Source: Cordilura impudica (lineage: Eukaryota; Arthropoda; Insecta; Diptera; Scathophagidae). From it: a stretch of DNA of 64,000 nt. Each line of letters begins with the position of its first letter. Position 1 is the stretch's first letter. Under the pieces are notes generated by a model, which saw only the letters and a program-made list of their open reading frames with translations, had not been told where the DNA came from and did not search any database. Shown piece by piece: positions 42,301-54,300 of the stretch. The stretch covers positions 146,300,312 to 146,364,311 of the forward strand of contig OY821519.1 of assembly GCA_963682025.1 (NCBI GenBank), written 5' to 3'. Made by a program: the position numbers and the translations under genes.

Positions 42301-45300
42301 TCTTTCTATAAAAAGTACAATTCTTAAAAAAATTCACATTTAGAAAAGTAAATTTTCTTTAAAAAAAAGTTTTTAATGGGCAACTGAAAACAATGCCACA
42401 TACAATGGCATACTAGTAATCTGTTTTTTAAATGTCTCCGGTGAAATATCACAAAATGAGAATTCAGAGAAAAAACTCACGTGAAATATCTAAAACGTTT
42501 TTAAGCACGCCTAGTCAATACCCAACCTTAAACCCAATTTAAAATAAGTGGAGCGGACTTAAGAAAAGACTATTAATACAAAATTTCCAAATTGTTATTA
42601 ATTTTTTCCTTTGAATATGAAAAAGTTCATATCGGATGCTATATTTATATGGGGACTAGGTCGAAAAATGGACCGATCCTGACCATATTTGATAAGGTCA
42701 CTTATTTTATGCAAAAACATATACAAACCAAATTTTTGTTTTTTCATAGATTTATGTGAAGATCGGGAAGCAGCTTTATATGGGGGCTATGACTAAGAAT
42801 TGTCCTATAGGGTTTTTTTTGGACTACTTATTAATGCGTGTAATAAACACACAAAACTCAATTTGACCGAGATCTATATGATCATATGGAAATTTAAGTC
42901 GATTTCATAGGTTTCATTTGTATGTGGACTATGCCTGAACATGCACCGATTTCCGCCAATTTCAATAGCGTTCATGCTATTATAGAACCTATAGTTTAGA
43001 ACCTAAAGTGACAACACAGTCATTATACCCTGGTATAGGATATAAAAAGTAAATGAATTCACACAATTCATACGGAAAAACACACAATTGTGCGTACAAC
43101 GCATATGCGTTGACATTTTTCGTGTTTATTTAAACCATTAATGAAATTAGACCTTTCCAATGCATGAATTGGTTTATAAATCGGTTGAGTGGTTCTCGGA
43201 TTGTAAAATGACGAGCATAGGACAACTTATTTTTATACACGTATATAGATATATATTGAAGTATTTAGCTACCTTTATTGTTTAGAATATAATTTTGTTG
43301 TTTTTATGAAGATACATTTGTATCTGTTATGATCAGGTGTGGGACGCACTTTATCAGTAATTTTCGTGAGGTACAATAACTAAAAATTCAGTTCTGGCCT
43401 ATTTTAAATCACGATGTTGAGATGTACCTCAAACTGTCTGTTATTCAGTTACCGATTGTTATTTTATTCTTAATTCACTAAGAGCGGCACGGTTCCTGAC
43501 CAAAAACAGCAAAGCAACATTATCGTCTATTGCATTAATATATAAAAGGTGAGCCCAACATTTTCGACCTAAAGAACTAAATTATATTTTCCGAAGGAAT
43601 GGCGATCAACCATATGAAAAAAAATTTGAGTTTTAGGAAAATTTAATAAATGAAATAAAAAATATTCAAAATTTAAAAAATAAACATTTATTTTATCTTT
43701 AATGAGATGATTGAAATTGTATATTATCAGCCATTTTTGAGTAATTAGGTTCGTAATTACTAACAGCTAAACATAAGCAGTCGTCAAAAGGATTTGAGTC
43801 ATACGTTTACGATATTTATTTATATTAATTACAATACAAAGTTAATTTGTATTCTAATTTTGGGTCCAGGGATAAGCCGGGTGAGAAAGACCATTTGGCT
43901 GGTTTTTGCAGCGACAGACCAAAGCCTCTGGTGGGAATCGAACCCACGACCCCCGCATGATAGGCGAGCACGATTTCAAGCTAATATAGCATTGTAGTTC
44001 AATTAATTCCATTTCCAATCAAACTATGTTCATACTAAATTCTTTTCCGATTACTGCAGCTATATTTTCTACACTTATTTTAGTAACTGATGTTAGTAAA
44101 AATTAAATGATTGGACGAGTTTTTCAAAGTCCACAAATTTCTGTTGAAATTCTACAAAAAATTTTTTGTAAAATATTACCAAATTGTTTGTATTCGTCTT
44201 CTAAATTTGAGAAATGTTTCAGATCTTTTTTATTAATTTGAGATATCCACAATTCTAGTTTCATTTTAAATGTATCGATGCTAGTAATCATGTCGGCAAC
44301 ATTTTTGTTTTCTTTCCTTGCAAATCCAGATTTAGTTCATTTAATTATATTGCTAAATCCGTTAAAATGCTAATTTTTTGCAGCTAAATCTTGCCATGAA
44401 GTTAAACGGCAAGAGCTTCGTTTTTTCATCTTAAAATTCCTTTATATGTGGTAATAGCTTGCAGAATATTTCTAAAACTTTACCTTTGCTCATCTTACTG
44501 AATTATGGAGTCTCCATATTGGAGAGTAGATCACCTTATTCTGCCTCAATGCTTTCTAAGAGTGACTGGAACAGTCTTCTTTGTAGTGCTTTTGCCTGAA
44601 TTGAATTATTTTAATCGTTGCTATCATAACATCATGGTTAAACATTTTACCACATAATGATTGTTGATGAATTATACAGTGGTATGTAATAAATTTAGGA
44701 AAATCAATATCTCTTTTCAAAATGCTAAAAAGACAGAATTTTCAAAAATTCTTCCTTCGAACTTGAATCAGCAAAAACGAAACGTATAAATGAGATGGGA
44801 CATATCGCAATTGCCAGTTGATTCATCAAATTGTAGTGAAACCATATATATAACTATATATATATATATTTCCGTCGTTCCTATAAGGAGTATAGGGACC
44901 CAAAACCATACACACTTTTTAAAATCGTGTTTAAGTTGTGATGCCATGGTTTCAATCTGCGTTTTATTTTCAAAATTTTGAAATAAGCTTTCTGCTGTAA
45001 AAGGCTTTTTGTGTTGGATAAAAATTCGACAAACACGTAGAGATGCAGCTTTTTTTTACCAAAGATTCTTGTAATTTAAGAGATTTTTTCAATCTTTGTA
45101 CTTCCTTTTAATAGATTTCGGAGTAAATTCTTGGTCAAATTTAGCATGTACAGTAGCAAAATGCCTGTTTAAAAAAACCTCTTTTAGGTAAAGCAACCGT
45201 CGAATTACATATTAAACAAGCACACTTATCTTTATACATAATGAATAAAAATATTCATTGAAATGGTATGGTATGGTATGTCCTTGATTTTTTATTAACA

Positions 45301-48300
45301 CTCATTATGGGCAAAATTTAAATTATTTAATTTATTTTTATTAATTTTTAATTTTTAATTATTAATTTTTAATTTTTAATTTTTAATTTTTAATTTTTAA
45401 TTTTTAATTTTTAATTTTTAATTTTTAATTTTTAATTTTTAATTTTTAATTTTTAATTTTTAATTTTTAATTTTTAATTTTTAATTTTTAATTTTTATTT
45501 TTTAATTTTTAATTTTTAATTTTTAATTTTCAATTTTTAATTTTTAATTTTAAATTTTTAATTTTTTTTTTTTAATTTTTAATTCAAAATTTTTAATTTT
45601 TAATTTTTAATTTTTAGTTTTTAATTCAAAATTTTTAATTTTTAATTTCTAATTTCTAATTTTAAATTTTTAATTTTTAATTTTTAATTTTTGATTTTTA
45701 ATTTTTAATTTTTAATTTTTAATTTTTAATTTTTATTTTTTAATTTTTAATTTTTAATTTTCAATTTTTAATTTTTAATTTTTAATTTAAAATTTTTAAT
45801 TTTTTTTTTTTAATTTTTAATTTTTTTTTTTTAATTTTTAATTCAAAATTTTTAATTTTTAATTTTTAATTTTTAGTTTTTAATTCAAAATTTTTAATTT
45901 TTAATTTCTAATTTCTAATTTTTAATTTTTAATTTTTAATATTTAATATTTAATATTTAATATTTAATATTTAATATTTAATATTTAATATTTAATATTT
46001 AATATTTAATATTTAATATTTAATATTTAATATTTAATATTTAATATTTAATATTTAATATTTAATATTTAATATTTAATATTTAATATTTAATATTTAA
46101 TATTTAATATTTAATATTTAATATTTAATATTTAATATTTAATATTTAATATTTAATATTTAATATTTAATATTTAATATTTAATATTTAATATTTAATA
46201 TTTAATATTTAATATTTAATATTTAATATTTAATATTTAATATTTAATATTTAATATTTAATATTTAATATTTAATATTTAATATTTAATATTTAATATT
46301 TAATATTTAATATTTAATATTTAATATTTAATATTTAATATTTAATATTTAATATTTAATATTTAATATTTAATATTTAATATTTAATATTTAATATTTA
46401 ATATTTAATATTTAATATTTAATATTTAATATTTAATATTTAATATTTAATATTTAATATTTAATATTTAATATTTAATATTTAATATTTAATATTTAAT
46501 ATTTAATATTTAATATTTAATATTTAATATTTAATATTTAATATTATATTTAATATATTTAATATTTAATATTTAATATTTAATATTTAATATTTAATAT
46601 TTAATATTTAATATTTAATATTTAATATTTAATATTTAATATTTAATATTTAATATTTAATATTTAATATTTAATATTTAATATTTAATATTTAATATTT
46701 AATATTTAATATTTAATATTTAATATTTAATATTTAATATTTAATATTTAATATTTAATATTTAATATTTAATATTTAATATTTAATATTTAATATTTAA
46801 TATTTAATATTTAATATTTAATATTTAATATTTAATATTTAATATTTAATATTTAATATTTAATATTTAATATTTAATATTTAATATTTAATATTTAATA
46901 TTTAATATTTAATATTTAATATTTAATATTTAATATTTAATATTTAATATTTAATATTTAATATTTAATATTTAATATTTAATATTTAATATTTAATATT
47001 TAATATTTAATATTTAATATTTAATATTTAATATTTAATATTTAATATTTAATATTTAATATTTAATATTTAATATTTAATATTTAATATTTAATATTTA
47101 ATATTTAATATTTAATATTTAATATTTAATATTTAATATTTAATATTTAATATTTAATATTTAATATTTAATATTTAATATTTAATATTTAATATTTAAT
47201 ATTTAATATTTAATATTTAATATTTAATATTTAATATTTAATATTTAATATTTAATATTTAATATTTAATATTTAATATTTAATATTTAATATTTAATAT
47301 TTAATATTTAATATTTAATATTTAATATTTAATATTTAATATTTAATATTTAATATTTAATATTTAATATTTAATATTTAATATTTAATATTTAATATTT
47401 AATATTTAATATTTAATATTTAATATTTAATATTTAATATTTAATATTTAATATTTAATATTTAATATTTAATATTTAATATTTAATATTTAATATTTAA
47501 TATTTAATATTTAATATTTAATATTTAATATTTAATATTTAATATTTAATATTTAATATTTAATATTTAATATTTAATATTTAATATTTAATATTTAATA
47601 TTTAATATTTAATATTTAATATTTAATATTTAATATTTAATATTTAATATTTAATATTTAATATTTAATATTTAATATTTAATATTTAATATTTAATATT
47701 TAATATTTAATATTTAATATTTAATATTTAATATTTAATATTTAATATTTAATATTTAATATTTAATATTTAATATTTAATATTTAATATTTAATATTTA
47801 ATATTTAATATTTAATATTTAATATTTAATATTTAATATTTAATATTTAATATTTAATATTTAATATTTAATATTTAATATTTAATATTTAATATTTAAT
47901 ATTTAATATTTAATATTTAATATTTAATATTTAATATTTAATATTTAATATTTAATATTTAATATTTAATATTTAATATTTAATATTTAATATTTAATAT
48001 TTAATATTTAATATTTAATATTTAATATTTAATATTTAATATTTAATATTTAATATTTAATATTTAATATTTAATATTTAATATTTAATATTTAATATTT
48101 AATATTTAATATTTAATATTTAATATTTAATATTTAATATTTAATATTTAATATTTAATATTTAATATTTAATATTTAATATTTAATATTTAATATTTAA
48201 TATTTAATATTTAATATTTAATATTTAATATTTAATATTTAATATTTAATATTTAATATTTAATATTTAATATTTAATATTTAATATTTAATATTTAATA

Positions 48301-51300
48301 TTTAATATTTAATATTTAATATTTAATATTTAATATTTAATATTTAATATTTAATATTTAATATTTAATATTTAATATTTAATATTTAATATTTAATATT
48401 TAATATTTAATATTTAATATTTAATATTTAATATTTAATATTTAATATTTAATATTTAATATTTAATATTTAATATTTAATATTTAATATTTAATATTTA
48501 ATATTTAATATTTAATATTTAATATTTAATATTTAATATTTAATATTTAATATTTAATATTTAATATTTAATATTTAATATTTAATATTTAATATTTAAT
48601 ATTTAATATTTAATATTTAATATTTAATATTTAATATTTAATATTTAATATTTAATATTTAATATTTAATATTTAATATTTAATATTTAATATTTAATAT
48701 TTAATATTTAATATTTAATATTTAATATTTAATATTTAATATTTAATATTTAATATTTAATATTTAATATTTAATATTTAATATTTAATATTTAATATTT
48801 AATATTTAATATTTAATATTTAATATTTAATATTTAATATTTAATATTTAATATTTAATATTTAATATTTAATATTTAATATTTAATATTTAATATTTAA
48901 TATTTAATATTTAATATTTAATATTTAATATTTAATATTTAATATTTAATATTTAATATTTAATATTTAATATTTAATATTTAATATTTAATATTTAATA
49001 TTTAATATTTAATATTTAATATTTAATATTTAATATTTAATATTTAATATTTAATATTTAATATTTAATATTTAATATTTAATATTTAATATTTAATATT
49101 TAATATTTAATATTTAATATTTAATATTTAATATTTAATATTTAATATTTAATATTTAATATTTAATATTTAATATTTAATATTTAATATTTAATATTTA
49201 ATATTTAATATTTAATATTTAATATTTAATATTTAATATTTAATATTTAATATTTAATATTTAATATTTAATATTTAATATTTAATATTTAATATTTAAT
49301 ATTTAATATTTAATATTTAATATTTAATATTTAATATTTAATATTTAATATTTAATATTTAATATTTAATATTTAATATTTAATATTTAATATTTAATAT
49401 TTAATATTTAATATTTAATATTTAATATTTAATATTTAATATTTAATATTTAATATTTAATATTTAATATTTAATATTTAATATTTAATATTTAATATTT
49501 AATATTTAATATTTAATATTTAATATTTAATATTTAATATTTAATATTTAATATTTAATATTTAATATTTAATATTTAATATTTAATATTTAATATTTAA
49601 TATTTAATATTTAATATTTAATATTTAATATTTAATATTTAATATTTAATATTTAATATTTAATATTTAATATTTAATATTTAATATTTAATATTTAATA
49701 TTTAATATTTAATATTTAATATTTAATATTTAATATTTAATATTTAATATTTAATATTTAATATTTAATATTTAATATTTAATATTTAATATTTAATATT
49801 TAATATTTAATATTTAATATTTAATATTTAATATTTAATATTTAATATTTAATATTTAATATTTAATATTTAATATTTAATATTTAATATTTAATATTTA
49901 ATATTTAATATTTAATATTTAATATTTAATATTTAATATTTAATATTTAATATTTAATATTTAATATTTAATATTTAATATTTAATATTTAATATTTAAT
50001 ATTTAATATTTAATATTTAATATTTAATATTTAATATTTAATATTTAATATTTAATATTTAATATTTAATATTTAATATTTAATATTTAATATTTAATAT
50101 TTAATATTTAATATTTAATATTTAATATTTAATATTTAATATTTAATATTTAATATTTAATATTTAATATTTAATATTTAATATTTAATATTTAATATTT
50201 AATATTTAATATTTAATATTTAATATTTAATATTTAATATTTAATATTTAATATTTAATATTTAATATTTAATATTTAATATTTAATATTTAATATTTAA
50301 TATTTAATATTTAATATTTAATATTTAATATTTAATATTTAATATTTAATATTTAATATTTAATATTTAATATTTAATATTTAATATTTAATATTTAATA
50401 TTTAATATTTAATATTTAATATTTAATATTTAATATTTAATATTTAATATTTAATATTTAATATTTAATATTTAATATTTAATATTTAATATTTAATATT
50501 TAATATTTAATATTTAATATTTAATATTTAATATTTAATATTTAATATTAAATTTATAATTTTTAATTTTTAATTTTTAATTTTTAATTTTTAATTGTTA
50601 TATTTTCAATTTTTATTATTCATTTTTCATTTCCATTTTCCATTTTCCAATTTTCATTTTTCATTTTTCATTTTTTATTTTTCAATTTTCATTTTTCTTT
50701 TTCCATATTTCATTTTTCATTTTCCATTTTTCATTTTCCAAAGTACAATTTTTCATTTTTATTTTTTATTTTTTAATTTCTCATTTTCCATTTTTCATTT
50801 TTATATTTTCAGTTTCATTTTCCATTTTCCATTTTTAATTTATCAATTTTCAACTTTCAATTTCTAATTTTCAATTTTCATTTTTCATTTTCCATTTTTC
50901 ATTTTTAGTTTTTCATTTTTAATTTTTCATTTTTAATTTTTCATTTTCCATTTTTCATTTTCCACTTTTAATTTTTAATTTTCCATTTTTCATTTTCCAT
51001 TTTTCAATTTTCATTTGCATTTTCATTTTCCATTTTTCATTTCTCAATTTTCAATTTTCATTTTTCATTTTCCATTTGCCATTTTTCATTTTTCGTTTTT
51101 ACTTTTTCATTTTTAATTTTTCATTTTCCATTTCCCATTTTTCATTTTTATTTTCCATTTTTAATTTTTAATTTTTCATTTTCCATTTTTCGTTTTTCAT
51201 TTTTCATTTTTTAATTCTCATATTTCATTTTCCATTTTTCATTTTCATTTTTAATTTTTCATTATCCATTTTTCATTTTTCAATTTTCATTTTAAATTTG

Positions 51301-54300
51301 TCATTTTTAATTTTTATTTTTAATTTGCTATTTTCCAATTTTCATTTTTTAATTTCCATTTTTAATTTTTAATTTTTCAGTTTTAATTTTTCATTTTTCA
51401 TTATTATCTTTTAATTTTCCATTTAAAATTTTTCATTTTTCTTTTTGCATTTTTCGTTTTTCATTTTTCATTTTCCAAATTCCAGCTTTTATTTTTAATT
51501 TTTAATTTTTATTTTTGTTTTTCAATTTTTCATTTTTCAATTTTCTTTATTCATTTTCCATTTTTCAATTTCCATTTTTCATTCTTCATTTTTCGGTTTT
51601 AATTTTTGGTTTTTAATTTTTCATTTTCCATATTTCATTTTTCATTTTCCATTTTTCATTTTCAAAATTCCATTTTTCATTTTTAAATTTTTAATTTTTC
51701 ATTTTCAAATTTTTCAATATTCATTTTTCATTTTCCATTTTTCATTTTTCAATATTCAATTTTCATTTTCCATTTTTCGTTTTTCATTTTTAGTTTTTCA
51801 TTTCTCATTTTCTATTTTCCATTTTTCATTTTCCATTTTTAATTTTCATTTTCCACTTTCCATTTCTCATTTTTCAATTTTCATTTTTCAGCTTCCATTT
51901 TCCATTTTTCATTTTCAATTTTCATTTTGGATTTTGAATTTTGAATTTTGAATTTTCCATGTTTCATTTTTAATTTTCCATTTTCCATTTTTCATTTTCC
52001 ATTTTTAATTTTTAATATTTAAGTTTTATTTAATTTTTTTTATTTTTATTAATTTTTAATTTTTAATATTTAATTTTTAATTTTAACGATAAAAAAATGT
52101 GTGGTAATACTTGCTTAGGCTAATGGACATGTGTAGTATTAATATACTCACAACTGCAATTACTTCAACAATAAGAAGAATTACAACATATCAACATATC
52201 GCACCTGTATCTCTAAAGTGAGTCAACTCAAAATTTTTAATTTTTCACTTTTTGCAAGAAAAAAATCTTAAAAATCAAGTAAAAATCTTATCCACTGTAA
52301 AAATCTTACATCGGTTTTTCTAGTCTTTCGTAAAAAAAAATACAGTTGTAACCCTCTTTGTGTTATAAGAGCAGCTTCTTTAGAATCCACTAAAATGACA
52401 TATTTTGAGTTGCACCCAAAAAACTTGCTATTTTTGATGATGACTGAAAAAATTGCTACTACTGCTATTGTTGTATACTTATTATTCGCAATTCTTTACA
52501 ATGAAACAACTGTTTTTAAATTTTATAGTAAATATTAAAAAAAAACCCGTTTTTTTCCTCTACTGAAAATTTGTAAATTTTGAGTTGACTCACTTTAGAG
52601 GTACAGGTGCGATATCTTAAGAAAAACAGCAAACACACTGAAAAATTTTATTTTTTCAAGAGTTTTTTCAAAGTTTCATTCATAACTCGTGACACCTTTA
52701 ACCGATTTTGACGATTTTAAATAGCAACTCCTTTGGGATAATAATAAACGATTTTAAAACGAACGGTCTAGCTTAGATATTGACGGCATGATCGTGATTT
52801 CCACAGACAGACGGACAGACGATCATCGGTCTCTGGAATTTATTTCGATGCGTTACAAACGGAATGACAAACCTATAAATACCCTCTGCCACTGAGGTGT
52901 GGAGGGTGTAAAAAACAAAACTTGATAACTACCAGCCTACTAAAATGAACTAGGAAAAAAAATCTTTTTTATAATGTTTGGTTTATAAATAAGAAAATAT
53001 GTAGAAGAAAATTAACTTTTAAGAAACTTTTACTATTTACACTTTTTATACCCTATACCATTATGTGGTTTGGGTATAATGACTTTGTGCTGCTGTTTGT
53101 AACAACCAAAAATATTTTACCTAGACCCATCTTTAATTATACCGATCGAATCATAATCACTTTCTGAGTTGATTTAACAATGTCCGTCCGTCCGTCCGTC
53201 CGTCTGTGTGTCCATGTAAACCTTGTAATCAAACTGCAGGTCGCAAATATGAATATATTTTGATGAAATTTGGTATATAAGCTTTTATCGGCCATGGGAT
53301 GAACGCTATTGAAATTGGTGAGAATCGGTCCATGTTCAGACCTAGCGCCCATACAAATTACCCATATGAAATCGACATAAATTGCCATAAGATCCAAATT
53401 ATCATATAGATCTTACTCAAATTGGGTTTGTATGCGTTCATTACATCCATTAATGAGTAGTCCAAAAATGATCCCTGTGACCCCATATAGAGCTGCTTCC
53501 CGATCTTCACTTAAATCTATTAAAAAACAAAAATATTGCACTGATTCTTCTCAAATTTTGTTTGTATATATTTCTGCAAAATACAAGAGACTTTACCAAA
53601 CATGATCAGGATCGGTCCATTTTTGGACCTAGTCCCTATATAGATATAGCATCCGATATGAAGTTTTTCATATCTGTAGCCAAAAAAATTAATAAAAATC
53701 CCACTCAAATTTGGTTTTTGCTTATTTTCTATGTCCAGTTAGTTGGGCCTAAGAGATAGGGTTTCTAAACGCATGGTATAGGGTATCGTATAGTCGGTCT
53801 AGACCGACTATAATTTTCTTACTTGTTCTATTTATACTTTTAAACTACATTACGTTATAAATTTAAAACTTAAGTTATCTTGGAATCGACTTAAAATTTC
53901 TTGTCCATCGACCAGTAGATCGCGATCGACTAGTTGGGCACACCTGATCTGTAATATCTTTTGTAAGACTGTTCCGAATTGAATGTGATGCTAAAATTGA
54001 GGGTTGTATATGAAAACTAATAAGAAAGAAAAGTTATAAGATTGCTTCAACAATTTATTTAAACTTCTGTCTTTAAATAACCGTAACAAATCTAGAGAAG
54101 ATCTGGGAAAGTTAAACTTTGCCATTCATACTAGATATGAAGAGTTAATGCCTCAAACATATTAAAAATAAATCGAAAAAATTCGCCGTTTCAACGATTT
54201 TAAAAATTTCTGAGAAGTGCATTAGTCAGTTTTGCAAAAAAAATTTAAAACTTTAATGTAATATAATTTCTTTATACATAACTTACCTCCAGTAATGGAT

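Noticed and set aside
45331..50550. Telomeric or centromeric repeat
   Set aside because: The unit is AATATTT, not TTAGG, and it lies inside an intron next to a dispersed repeat. No evidence for a chromosome end or centromere.
50595..50867. 90-codon Phe/Ile-rich ORF
   Set aside because: It is a translation of the TTTTCATTTTCCA minisatellite.
45331..52085. CRISPR array
   Set aside because: Uniform tandem units without spacers, in an insect genome.
53137..53397. 86-codon ORF also present at 61066-61326
   Set aside because: It is identical in both places because family C copies are near identical. It runs through the GTCC microsatellite and lacks protein character.
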